The position numbers and the translations under genes were made by a program. Shown in pieces: positions 1 to 9,561 of a DNA stretch of 64,000 nucleotides. This stretch comes from PWXP01 sp034005525 (lineage in GTDB: Bacteria; Planctomycetota; Planctomycetia; Pirellulales; Thermoguttaceae), in assembly GCA_034005525.1 (NCBI GenBank), contig JAVEUP010000005.1:38159-102158 (forward strand), in the 5' to 3' direction. The first letter of the stretch is position 1; each line of letters opens with the position of its first letter. The notes beneath the pieces are model-generated. The model worked only from the letters and a program-made list of their open reading frames with translations, had not been told where the DNA came from and did not search any database.

Positions 1-1
1 G

Positions 2-2923
2 ATCGACGGGATCGTGCTGAACGAAACACCGAAGCAAGCACGCGTGATTCCCTACCACGCCGGTGCTGCGTACAACCACGGCGGGATCACCGGTTCCGTC
101 GAGCTGCTCGCGGTGCCGGCAGTGCGCGTGGAGGATCTGTTTGCGCATGCCGAGCCGGAGACGGGTGTGATCAGGATTCATGCCAACTTGCGCAACGCGG
201 GCAAGACGGCAGTGCGGGGCCGTGTGGAGTTCGCGGTCGCGCCGGCGGCCAGCGGCGAGACGCTGAAAGTGGTCGCGGTTGAACGGGAATTGGAGCCAGG
301 CGACGCGCGGGTTGAGGCGGAAGTGAAGCTCGACCAGCCTCGCTTGTGGGAACTGACGGATCCTTTCCTCTATCGCGTCACGGCGCGGGTGGGCCATGAC
401 GAACGTTCGGTGCGTTGCGGCTTCCGCGAGTTCCGCTTCGAGAACGGTTACTTCCGTCTGAATGGCCGGCGCCTGTTCCTGCGATCGACGCACACCTGCA
501 ATCATTTCCCGGTCGGTCTGAAGCTGCCTCCCGATCCCGACATGGCTCGGCGCGACCTGCTCGACGTGAAGGTGATGGGCTTCAACATGATCCGCTTCAT
601 CTGGGGCGGCGCGGAGCCGTATCAGCTCGACCTGTGCGACGAGATCGGGCTGATGGTCTATCAAGAGTCGTTCGCGTCGTGGCCGATGCAGGACTCGCCG
701 AAGCTGGCCGAGCGTTGGGAACGTTCGCTCTCCGAGTTGATCCGCCGCGACCGCAATCATCCCAGCGTGGTGATCTGGGGGCTGTTGAACGAGGTGCGCG
801 ACTCGCCGCACTTCCGGCTGGCGGCGGCTTCGTTGCCGCTGGTTCGCGCGCTCGACGAATCGCGGGTGGTGTTCCTGAACAGCGGCCGGTGGGACCTGTC
901 CGGCGTGAACGACGAGGTCTTCTCGAAGCTCGACATCTGGCACAGCCCGTCCGGCCGCGAGCCATGGACCACGCTCAACCCATCCACCCAGCCCGTCCCG
1001 ACGCCCTTCGGCTTCGCCTGGCCGGCGCGTCAGGCGGCCCTGCACCCGGGATCGCAGGGCGAGTACAGTGTTGTCCGCTGGACGGCGCCGGCCGCGGAGC
1101 GCTACCGCATCGCTGCCGCCTTCACCGGCTTGCACCACGCGACCACCGACGTGCATCTGTTCCACAACGGCCGGTCGCTGTTCGCCTCGCAACTGAACCT
1201 GGACGGCAAGCCGAACACGGCCAGGCACACCCACGAATTGGCGCTCGCGAAAGACGACACGCTGGATTTCGTGGTCGGCTGGGGCAACGGCAACTACGGC
1301 AGCGACAGCACGGCGCTGACGGCGTCGATCGAATCCTCAATGGGCCGCGGCTTCGACGTGGCCGCCGACTTTCCCCGCGAAAAGAATCCCAACGGGCCCT
1401 GGTCGTGCGGTTGGCTCGCGCCGGCCGACAAGCCCGATTCGGCCACGTTCGTCCTGTACACGGAGTCCCGATACAAGCCGCTGCCGCGCTACGGGAGCCT
1501 TGCCAATCCCGGCTCTGCCGAGTGGGAGGACGTCGTGACCGACCATCACGACTACCCTCGCGTGCCGCATACGGCTGACATTATCCGGTCGCTGCGCACC
1601 GCCGGGGGCAACCCGCTGCCGCTGTTCCTGTCCGAGTACGGCATCGGCAGTGCGGTGGACTTGTGGCGCGTGACGCGGCACTTCGAGCGACTCGGCAAAA
1701 CGGAGGTCGAAGACGCGCAGTTCTATCGCGACAAGCTCGACCGCTATCTCGCCGACTGGAAACGCTGGAAGCTCGACGAGTTGTACGCGCGGCCGGAAGA
1801 CTTTTTCGCGGAGAGCGTTCGCAAGATGGCAGCCCAGCGGACACTCGGAATGAACGCAATACGCTCCAACCCAAACATTGTCGGGTACAGCCTGACCGGA
1901 ATGAACGACCACGTCAGTTGCGGCGAAGGATTGACAACCACGTTCCGCGAACTGAAGCCAGGCACGGTGGACGCGATTTCGGACGGCCTCGCATCGTTGC
2001 GGTTGTGCCTGTTCGCCGAGCCGGTGAATGTCTATCGCGGCATGCGTGTCCGCTTTGAAGCAGTGCTGGCCAACGAAGACGCGCTGGTGCCCGGCGAATA
2101 TGCGGTGCGACTGTTGGTGGTCGGCCCGCAGAACCATCGCATCTTCGAGAAGATCGTGAACGTTACCATCGGGGGAGAATCGCCCTTCGCGCTGCCCATC
2201 TTCTCCGAAGACGTTGCGGTGGATGGCCCATCGGGCCGGTATCGGTTCCTGGCGGCGATGGAGCGCGGCGGCGCGGCGACGGGCGGTGAGACGGAGTTCT
2301 ACGTTGCCGATCCGGCGGAGATGCCCGCAGTGAAGGCCGAGGTCTTACTGGCCGGCGATGACGCCGAGTTGGCAAAGTGGCTGAGCCATCACGGCATTCG
2401 CTGCCGGCCGCTTGTTGCGGGCGAAGCGGCTTCGCGCGAGGTGATTCTCGTTTCCAAGACGCCGCCGGCTTTGGAGGACCTGTGGCAACGAGTCGAGCGC
2501 GGCGCGACGGCGGTGTTCCTATCGCCGCACGTTCTTGGAAAGGGTGATCAGCCGCTCGGCTGGCTGCCGCTGGAAAACCAAGGCACTGCAATGCCGATTC
2601 GCGGCTGGCTGTACCTTAAAGATGAATGGGCCAAGCGTCATCCGATCTTCGACGGCCTGCCCGCCGGTGGGCTGATGGACTACACGTTCTACCGCGAGAT
2701 CATCCCCGACACGGTGCTGGCCGGTCAGGACCCGCCCGCTGAGGCCGTGGCCGGTGCGATCAAAGCCTCGCAGGACTATTCATCGGGCTTGATGGTGGCG
2801 GTATACCAGCACGGCTCCGGACGATTTATTTTGAACACCCTGTTGATCCGCGAGAATCTCGGCAGCCATCCTGTTGCCGAACGCTTGCTGCGCAATCTGC
2901 TGAACTTTGGAGGAAACCCATGA
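2..2923 (+). CDS. GH2-type glycoside hydrolase, 5' end outside the window
   Basis: This is a beta-galactosidase/beta-glucuronidase-like enzyme of glycoside hydrolase family 2, probably exported and acting on plant or algal polysaccharide. The frame is open to the window edge, and its first residues (IDGIVLNETP) align with an internal segment of the full-length paralog at 5923-9522 (IDGIVLSETP). About 165 N-terminal residues are therefore missing, and the GTG at 14 is not the true start. The GH2 acid/base Glu is in WGLLNEV (codon at 791) and the nucleophile Glu in SEYG (codon at 1634). About 280 residues separate them, far more than usual for GH2, because a jelly-roll-like module (GEYSVVRW to VVGWGNGNYG) sits inside the barrel. 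The stop overlaps the next start (ATGA), so it is co-translated with the GH127 gene. The family call is firm; the substrate is not known. Confidence 0.88.
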   Translation: MDGIVLNETPKQARVIPYHAGAAYNHGGITGSVELLAVPAVRVEDLFAHAEPETGVIRIHANLRNAGKTAVRGRVEFAVAPAASGETLKVVAVERELEPGDARVEAEVKLDQPRLWELTDPFLYRVTARVGHDERSVRCGFREFRFENGYFRLNGRRLFLRSTHTCNHFPVGLKLPPDPDMARRDLLDVKVMGFNMIRFIWGGAEPYQLDLCDEIGLMVYQESFASWPMQDSPKLAERWERSLSELIRRDRNHPSVVIWGLLNEVRDSPHFRLAAASLPLVRALDESRVVFLNSGRWDLSGVNDEVFSKLDIWHSPSGREPWTTLNPSTQPVPTPFGFAWPARQAALHPGSQGEYSVVRWTAPAAERYRIAAAFTGLHHATTDVHLFHNGRSLFASQLNLDGKPNTARHTHELALAKDDTLDFVVGWGNGNYGSDSTALTASIESSMGRGFDVAADFPREKNPNGPWSCGWLAPADKPDSATFVLYTESRYKPLPRYGSLANPGSAEWEDVVTDHHDYPRVPHTADIIRSLRTAGGNPLPLFLSEYGIGSAVDLWRVTRHFERLGKTEVEDAQFYRDKLDRYLADWKRWKLDELYARPEDFFAESVRKMAAQRTLGMNAIRSNPNIVGYSLTGMNDHVSCGEGLTTTFRELKPGTVDAISDGLASLRLCLFAEPVNVYRGMRVRFEAVLANEDALVPGEYAVRLLVVGPQNHRIFEKIVNVTIGGESPFALPIFSEDVAVDGPSGRYRFLAAMERGGAATGGETEFYVADPAEMPAVKAEVLLAGDDAELAKWLSHHGIRCRPLVAGEAASREVILVSKTPPALEDLWQRVERGATAVFLSPHVLGKGDQPLGWLPLENQGTAMPIRGWLYLKDEWAKRHPIFDGLPAGGLMDYTFYREIIPDTVLAGQDPPAEAVAGAIKASQDYSSGLMVAVYQHGSGRFILNTLLIRENLGSHPVAERLLRNLLNFGGNP

Positions 2924-5829
2924 ACAAGATCCTTGGCCCGCTCACTTGCGGCCTGCTGTTCGCCTTCTCGAGCCAGGCCGGCGAGATGTCTCGGGACTCC
3001 CTCGACGTGGTCGCGCCGCGGGTGCCGGACAGGCTCAGCCGGGTGACGCTCGATGGGCGGGAACTTGGGGGGGAAATGGATCGCCGGCTCCGGAACCTGA
3101 TCTATCAGAACTACATGGTGGTGGATTTGGACGGCAAGTGGCTCGACCATTTCCGGCACCGTACGGACCGTGGCGGCCGTTCGCACGTCTACTACGGCAT
3201 CGGCAAGGTGCTGGACGCCGGCAGTCTGTTCAGCGCCTACACGGGGGACCCGAAGGTCGCCGCGCGCACCCGCTACATCGTCGAGGAGCTGGTCAAGTCG
3301 CGCGACCCCGACGGGTATCTTGGCTTTTGGAACGCCGAGCCGGACAACCGGCAGAACCACATCAACTGGATTCTCCACGAACAGGAATACATCAACCTGG
3401 CATTCGTGCGGCATTACCGCTGTACGGGCGACCGCCAATCGCTGGCCCACGCGCGAGTCATGGCCGACTACATTCTCCGGACATTCCCCACGCCGCAGCA
3501 TCCGTGTTACGACGCGGGCCTGATTTGCACGGCGGGGCTGCCGGAAGGGATGCTGGAACTCTACCGGGCGACGGGCGACCCGCGCTACTTCGACTTTGCC
3601 GCCGACGTGCCGCACGGGAACGATCGCGGCGAGATCAAACTCGCGTCGCTGCGGACCTGGGAGCAGGATTTCAGCCACCGTCCCTGCCACGTCTACGTCA
3701 TGCTCGCACGCTGCTACGCCCAGACGGAACTCTACCGCCTCACCGGCGAGGAACAGCTCCTGAACATGAGCCACTTCATGCGCAACGAGCTGCTGAAGCG
3801 GGGCGAGGGCGGGATGCTGGTCACCGGCTCGTGCTCCGAGGGGGAGCATTTCACCTACGACCAGAACGGATGCGGCGATATCGGCGAATCATGCGTCACC
3901 GCCTACGTGCTGCGCTGGATCGATAGTCTTTTGCGGCTGGAAGGCGACCTGCGCTACGGGGACCTGATCGAGCGCACCGTACATAACGCCCTGTTTGCCG
4001 CCAACTCGCCCGACGGACGCTGGATTCGCTACTTCACCCCGTTCACCGGCCAGCGAAAGTACGACACGCGAGACTTCTTCTGCTGTTGCGGGAACTATCG
4101 CAGGGCGGTGGCGGAACTGCCCCAGAAGGTTTACTACCGCACCCTGGAGGGCGGCATCGCACTGAGTCTGTTCACCCAGTCGAGGAAGGCGTTCGACGTG
4201 AAAGGGCAAACCGTAACACTGCTGCAGGAGACTGCGTATCCGAACGACGGCGAGGTGACAGTGACTTTCTCCACGGAAAGGCCGATCGCGTTTGCATTTC
4301 AGTTCCGCACGCCGGCATGGTGCGAGACCGTCACGCTCCGCGTCAACAGTGACGTCCCGGTGACGATTCACCCCCCGGAGCAGAGTCGAGGCAGTTACGT
4401 CCTCGATCGCACCTGGAACGACGGCGACGTGGTGCGAATCTCGATGCCGATGGCGTGGCGATTCCTGCGCGGCCGGGCGGTGCAAGACAGCCGCGTCGCA
4501 CTCCTTCGCGGTCCGATCGTGTATTGCATCGGGAAAGATCAAAACGCCGCGTTGCTGCAGAGGTGCCCCGAGCCGCGCGACTTGGTGATCGATCCGGCTT
4601 CGCTCGCCGCGCCGGTGGAAGATGATTCGATCCGTCCCAACGGCCTGAAAGTCATCGCCGAAGCCTGGCTGAAACCGGACGCCACCGGCGAGAAAGTTGA
4701 AGTCAGCCTCACCGAGTTCATCGATCCAAGCGGCCAGGAGGTGTATTTCCGCGTGCCAAACCTTACCAACACGGCGCCGGTGCCGCTGGCGGAGGATGAG
4801 ATCGTGTCGCGGCCGAACGAATTCGCCAATGCGCACGTGCTGAAGGCGCTGTACGGCCCGAAGGCATCCGGCGACCTCGCCGCAATGTTCGAGATCCGGG
4901 GCGAGGTGGCCGCCGATTTGGCGGCAGACTACGTCAACCCGCGCGGCCGCACCGGCGTGCTCGCCGACTTCCCCGACGCCACGGGCGGACGATGGGCCTG
5001 TTGCGTCTGCACCAACGGCGGGTTGCTCTCCACGGCCGCGGCCGGCGACGTCAAGCCCTTGAACTCGCAGTTCAAGGCGTTCGGTTCGCCACTGGGCTAC
5101 GCCTACGGGCTGGAGAACCAAGGCGATCAACTCGGTTTCGTGTCGGACTACGCCCCCAGCGACCGGCAGGAGGACGCCTGGCGCGCTCATTACACCGAGA
5201 AGATGTTCGACCGCGTGCTGTCGCCCGCCGAGCGCCCCCGTTTCCTGTACACCCATCCGGTGGCAGACACGGCGCGCTACAACGTCTTCCGGTGGACGCC
5301 CGCCGACAGCCTGCAAAGCAAGGACGTCACGCTCAGCGGCAGGCTGGTCTCAAATCTTGGCAACGGGGTCGAATTGCGCGTTATCCACTGGCAGGATGAC
5401 ACACGGCACGAGATTCTTGGCACGTTCAACACCAGGGATCGCAGAGTAGGCGCGTGCGGCGCCGCCGAGTTGTTGCTGCGGCTGCAACCGGGCGAACTGG
5501 GCCGGCATATTGACTTCGTCCTGCACAATGCCGGCAGCCACATCTGCGACGCGACCGCGCTGCAAATCACCGCGTACACCAACGTGCCGCAAACTGCGGA
5601 CCATACCGACGTGACGGAAGAGGTGCGGGCGAAGTATCACCACCGCCTCGTGACGCCGCTGGGCTGCTACTCCGAACTGTTCGGCGATCCGGCGCCGGGC
5701 GTGGAGAAGACATTGAAGGTCAAGGTACACCACTGGCGGGACGGCACGGTGGAGTACTTCGAACTCCCGCCCAACTCGCCGCTGGACCTTAGCCAATCAG
5801 TCGGGAGCACGTACAAGAGGACAGAGTAA
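2920..5829 (+). CDS. GH127/DUF1680-type beta-L-arabinofuranosidase-like protein
   Basis: This 969-residue secreted protein resembles the GH127 (DUF1680) family, whose known members release beta-L-arabinofuranose. The N-terminus MNKILGPLTCGLLFAFSSQA is a signal peptide. In the family a Zn-bound Cys is the nucleophile. Here E323 and C325 (motif GESC) and the cysteine run C388-C390 (FFCCCGN) match the zinc site, and E307 lies 16 residues upstream, where the acid/base Glu is expected. The alpha/alpha barrel is followed by beta domains. After about residue 610 there is a second lectin- or CBM-like region that typical GH127 enzymes lack, which explains the length. A strong Shine-Dalgarno (GGAGG) precedes the ATG, which overlaps the upstream GH2 stop. 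The two GH2 neighbours suggest joint attack on an arabinose- and galactose-containing glycan. Substrate specificity is inferred. Confidence 0.85.
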   Translation: MNKILGPLTCGLLFAFSSQAGEMSRDSLDVVAPRVPDRLSRVTLDGRELGGEMDRRLRNLIYQNYMVVDLDGKWLDHFRHRTDRGGRSHVYYGIGKVLDAGSLFSAYTGDPKVAARTRYIVEELVKSRDPDGYLGFWNAEPDNRQNHINWILHEQEYINLAFVRHYRCTGDRQSLAHARVMADYILRTFPTPQHPCYDAGLICTAGLPEGMLELYRATGDPRYFDFAADVPHGNDRGEIKLASLRTWEQDFSHRPCHVYVMLARCYAQTELYRLTGEEQLLNMSHFMRNELLKRGEGGMLVTGSCSEGEHFTYDQNGCGDIGESCVTAYVLRWIDSLLRLEGDLRYGDLIERTVHNALFAANSPDGRWIRYFTPFTGQRKYDTRDFFCCCGNYRRAVAELPQKVYYRTLEGGIALSLFTQSRKAFDVKGQTVTLLQETAYPNDGEVTVTFSTERPIAFAFQFRTPAWCETVTLRVNSDVPVTIHPPEQSRGSYVLDRTWNDGDVVRISMPMAWRFLRGRAVQDSRVALLRGPIVYCIGKDQNAALLQRCPEPRDLVIDPASLAAPVEDDSIRPNGLKVIAEAWLKPDATGEKVEVSLTEFIDPSGQEVYFRVPNLTNTAPVPLAEDEIVSRPNEFANAHVLKALYGPKASGDLAAMFEIRGEVAADLAADYVNPRGRTGVLADFPDATGGRWACCVCTNGGLLSTAAAGDVKPLNSQFKAFGSPLGYAYGLENQGDQLGFVSDYAPSDRQEDAWRAHYTEKMFDRVLSPAERPRFLYTHPVADTARYNVFRWTPADSLQSKDVTLSGRLVSNLGNGVELRVIHWQDDTRHEILGTFNTRDRRVGACGAAELLLRLQPGELGRHIDFVLHNAGSHICDATALQITAYTNVPQTADHTDVTEEVRAKYHHRLVTPLGCYSELFGDPAPGVEKTLKVKVHHWRDGTVEYFELPPNSPLDLSQSVGSTYKRTE

Positions 5830-5922
5830 CGAACCACGCCAACCCGGCGCACAGATCTTGAAGTTGCGCATTGTCTTGCAGACCCCAGGACCAAGGAACA
5901 TCCGATTCACGGAGAAACTGCT

Positions 5923-8900
5923 ATGATCTGCCGAACCGTGTCGTGGGTTGTCTCACTGCTGATCGCTGGTTCCGGCGGAGATGCTGGTGAGCCGGTGGCA
6001 TCGGCCCCCGTCCCGCAGCCCGTGAGTTCCGCTGTAATTTCCCTCGATGGCCATCAGTGGCTGCTGGCCACCGATCCGGCGAACGTCGGACGGGAAGAGA
6101 AGTGGTTCGAGGCGCCGCGGCCGGAGGCCAAGCCGACCAGGGTGCCGTGGATCATCCAGGACGCTTTCCCCGGTTATCACGGCGTCGCTTGGTATTGGCG
6201 GGAGTTCGACGCGCCGGCCAATCCGCACGCCGGCGGGCGCTATCTGCTGCGGTTCTGGGCGGTGGATTATCTGGCGGAGGTCTGGCTCAACGGCGCGCAT
6301 GTCGGCGGGCACGAAGGCGGCGAGTCGCCATTTGTGCTCGATGTGACCGACGCGGTACGCGCCGGCGGGAAAAACGCGCTGGCGGTCCGTGTCCTCAATC
6401 CCACCAATGAGCCGATCGACGGCATCGTGCTTAGCGAAACGCCGCACCGGAACAAGGTCATCCCGTATCGAGCCGGAGCTTCCTATAACCATGGCGGGAT
6501 CGTCGACTCGGTGGAACTACTCGTCGTGCCATCCATTCGCATCGACGACCTGTTCGCCCGGCCGGACACGAAGACAGGCAATATCCGCGTGCAGGCCCGG
6601 GTGCGCAACGCGGACCAGCGCGACGCGGCGGCACAGATCGAGTTCACAGTCGCGCCGGCGGCCAGCGGTGAAACGTTGCAGGGCATCGTCCTCGATCAGC
6701 ACCTGCCGCCGGGCGACACGCTTGTCGAGACGGAATTGCACGTCACCCAGCCGCGGCTGTGGGATTTGAACGAGCCGAATCTGTACCGAGTAACGGCGCG
6801 CGTCCGGGAAAGCGGGAGCCCCTCGTTCGACGAGCACGCCGTCCGTTGCGGCTTTCGCGACTTCACATTCGAAAACGGTTACTTCCGCCTGAACGGCCGT
6901 CGGCTGTTCTTGCGTTGTTCGCACACCGGCAACCATTGCCCGGTAGGTCTGCAGTTGCCGCCCGACCCCGACATGCTGCGGCGCGACCTGCTCAACGTCA
7001 AGGTGATGGGGTTCAATGCGATCCGGTTCATCGCCGGCGTGGCAACCCGCTATCAGCTCGACCTGTGCGACGAGATCGGGCTGCTGGTCTACGAGGAGCC
7101 TTACGCGGCGTGGTGCCTGCAAGCTTCGCCGAAGATGGCCGAGCGCTACGACCAGTCGCTGTTCGGCATGATTCGCCGCGACCGCAACCATCCCAGCATC
7201 GTTATCTGGGGCCTGCTCAACGAGACGCACGACGGGCCGGTGTTTCGCCACGCCGCGGCCGCGCTGCCGCGGCTGCGAGAGCTGGACGACACGCGAATGG
7301 TCATGCTCAACAGCGGGCGCTGGGACTTGCATGGCCGCGGAGCCGCCGAGCCTGCCGAATTGGCCGGCTTGCAGTTCCGGCGCACGGACCTCGGCGCCGA
7401 TCCCAACGTCTCGCACAATCCTACCGGCAAGCCCATCGAAGGGTTGGGCATCCACTGGGCGCCGGGCCGGCTTGCACTGCATCCCGGTTCGGCTGGCGAG
7501 TTCAGCGTCGTGCGGTGGACCTGTCCCGCCCCAGGCGAGCACGAGGTCAGCGCTGAGTTCGCCAGCATCGCCCGGCACGCGACCACCGACGTCCCCGTGC
7601 TGTACAACGGCAAGGCGCTGCACGACGGCGGCATCCACATCGGCGACCACGGCCATCGTTCGTCCTTCACAGGCAAGTTGACGATGAAAGCCGGCGATCG
7701 GCTCGATTTCGTGGTAGGGTTCGGCAACGGCCACTACGGCGGCGACACCACCGCGCTGGCCGCCACCGTTCGTCAGCCGGACGGAACGCTCCACGATGCG
7801 GCTGCCCAATTCACGCTGCAGAAGAACCCCAACGGCCCGTGGAGTTACGGCTGGCTGGCCGCAGCGGCGCGGCCGGATGCGGCGACGTTCCAAGCTTACA
7901 CCGTTGCCCATGTGTCGGGCGCCGCCAAACCGCCGGAGCAGCAGAAGTTCGGCACGCTTGCCAATCCCGGCTCATCCGAGTGGGAAGACGTGCTCGACGA
8001 CCAGCATCCCTACCAGCGCGTGCCCCATACCGCGGCGGTGATCCAGACGCTGCGCACCTTCAAGGGCGACAACAACCCGATGTTCATCTCGGAATACGGC
8101 GTGGGCAGCGCGGTGGACTTGTGGCGCGTGACGCGGCATTACGAGCGGTTGGGCAAGGAGCATGTCGAGGACGCGCAGTTCTACCGCGACAAGCTGGACC
8201 TTTTCCTGGCCGACTGGGAGCGATGGAAACTGGCCGACTGCTTCGCCAACCCGCAAGAGTTCTTCGCCCAGAGTATCCGGCAGATGGCGGCGGAACGCCT
8301 GTACGGCCTGAATGCCCTGCGGGCCAACCCGAGCCTGGTCGCGCACAGCCTGACCGGGACGGTGGACCAGGGTATGAGCGGCGAGGGGCTGTTCACCACG
8401 TTTCGCGAACTCAAGCCCGGCACGACCGACGCGATGTTCGAGGCGTTGGCCCCACTGCGATTGTGCCTGTTCGTCGAGCCGCTGCACGTGTACCGCAGCG
8501 GCCGGGTGAAACTGGAGGCCGTCCTGGCCAACGAAGATGCGCTCGGGCCGGGCGAATATCCCGTGCGGTTACTGGTGATTGGTCCGCAGAATCGGCGCAT
8601 CTTCGAGAAGACCGTGGACGTGACCATCGCGAAAGATGCGCCGTTTGCCGTGCCGATCTTGGCGGAGGACATCGCGATCGACGGCCCTTCCGGCCGCTAC
8701 CGTTTCCTGGCCTCGTTCGAGCGTGGCGGGGCGGCGACGGGCGGCGAGGAAGCATTCTACGTCGCCGACCCGGCGGACATGCCGGCTGTCACAACTGAAG
8801 TCGTGTTGGCCGGTGAGGATGCCGAGTTAACGAAATGGCTCGACGCCCGCGGCATTCGCTTCCGCCGGTTCGACGCGGCGGAACGCGCCGAACGCGAAGT

Positions 8901-9522
8901 GATCCTCGTATCCAAGACGCCGCCCGCGTTCGAGGAACTCTGGCGGCGCGTCGAGCAGGGCGCGGCGGCCGTGTTCCTGACCCCGGACGTCTTCAAGAAG
9001 GGCGACGAGCCACTCGGCTGGCTGCCGCTGAAGAACAAGGGAAGCCTGGCGAGGCTCCCGGGCTGGCTCTACCACAAGGATGAATGGGTTAAGGCACACC
9101 CGGTCTTCGACGGCTTGCCGGCCGGCGGGATGATGGACTACGCCTTCTATCGCGAGATCATCCCCGACGTCGTGTTTGCCGGCCAGGACGCACCGGACGC
9201 GGCGATCGCCGGAGCCAACAACGCCTCGTTCGACTACTCGTCCGGCCTAATGCTGGCCGCGTACCGTCTGGGCGCCGGCCGCTATCTGTTGAACACGCTG
9301 CCGATCCGCGAGCAATTATCGACCAACCCTGTGGCGGAACGCCTGCTCCGCAACCTGCTCCGCTATGCCGCCCGCGATTCTGGCCGGCCGGTCGCAGACC
9401 TGCCGACCGACTTCAAATTCCTTGACTCTCCAGTTCCTCTCGTCTATCCTTGCCTTCTGTGGGAAGCATCAACCCCGGTTCCTTGGGCCTGTGAATTGGT
9501 CAAAATGGCTTCCGTGGAATGA
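5923..9522 (+). CDS. GH2-type glycoside hydrolase, full-length paralog
   Basis: This 1,199-residue exported enzyme has a signal peptide at residues 1 to about 22. The order is a sugar-binding jelly roll (about 35-180), an Ig-like domain, the TIM barrel with acid/base E434 (WGLLNET) and nucleophile E724 (SEYG), and a C-terminal region that ends in a glutamine-amidotransferase-like fold (VILVSKTPPAFEELW). As in the first GH2 gene, roughly 200 residues are inserted between the catalytic glutamates. The two proteins are collinear and closely similar, which indicates duplication around the GH127 gene. The first paralog ends just after LLRNLL, whereas this one continues for about 45 residues of low-complexity, non-conserved sequence before its stop. 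That tail is probably read-through past a lost stop codon. A GGAG site precedes the ATG. Confidence 0.88.
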   Translation: MICRTVSWVVSLLIAGSGGDAGEPVASAPVPQPVSSAVISLDGHQWLLATDPANVGREEKWFEAPRPEAKPTRVPWIIQDAFPGYHGVAWYWREFDAPANPHAGGRYLLRFWAVDYLAEVWLNGAHVGGHEGGESPFVLDVTDAVRAGGKNALAVRVLNPTNEPIDGIVLSETPHRNKVIPYRAGASYNHGGIVDSVELLVVPSIRIDDLFARPDTKTGNIRVQARVRNADQRDAAAQIEFTVAPAASGETLQGIVLDQHLPPGDTLVETELHVTQPRLWDLNEPNLYRVTARVRESGSPSFDEHAVRCGFRDFTFENGYFRLNGRRLFLRCSHTGNHCPVGLQLPPDPDMLRRDLLNVKVMGFNAIRFIAGVATRYQLDLCDEIGLLVYEEPYAAWCLQASPKMAERYDQSLFGMIRRDRNHPSIVIWGLLNETHDGPVFRHAAAALPRLRELDDTRMVMLNSGRWDLHGRGAAEPAELAGLQFRRTDLGADPNVSHNPTGKPIEGLGIHWAPGRLALHPGSAGEFSVVRWTCPAPGEHEVSAEFASIARHATTDVPVLYNGKALHDGGIHIGDHGHRSSFTGKLTMKAGDRLDFVVGFGNGHYGGDTTALAATVRQPDGTLHDAAAQFTLQKNPNGPWSYGWLAAAARPDAATFQAYTVAHVSGAAKPPEQQKFGTLANPGSSEWEDVLDDQHPYQRVPHTAAVIQTLRTFKGDNNPMFISEYGVGSAVDLWRVTRHYERLGKEHVEDAQFYRDKLDLFLADWERWKLADCFANPQEFFAQSIRQMAAERLYGLNALRANPSLVAHSLTGTVDQGMSGEGLFTTFRELKPGTTDAMFEALAPLRLCLFVEPLHVYRSGRVKLEAVLANEDALGPGEYPVRLLVIGPQNRRIFEKTVDVTIAKDAPFAVPILAEDIAIDGPSGRYRFLASFERGGAATGGEEAFYVADPADMPAVTTEVVLAGEDAELTKWLDARGIRFRRFDAAERAEREVILVSKTPPAFEELWRRVEQGAAAVFLTPDVFKKGDEPLGWLPLKNKGSLARLPGWLYHKDEWVKAHPVFDGLPAGGMMDYAFYREIIPDVVFAGQDAPDAAIAGANNASFDYSSGLMLAAYRLGAGRYLLNTLPIREQLSTNPVAERLLRNLLRYAARDSGRPVADLPTDFKFLDSPVPLVYPCLLWEASTPVPWACELVKMASVE

Positions 9523-9561
9523 ACCCGCTGTTGGCTTGCACACTTCGTAGAAAGCGACCCT

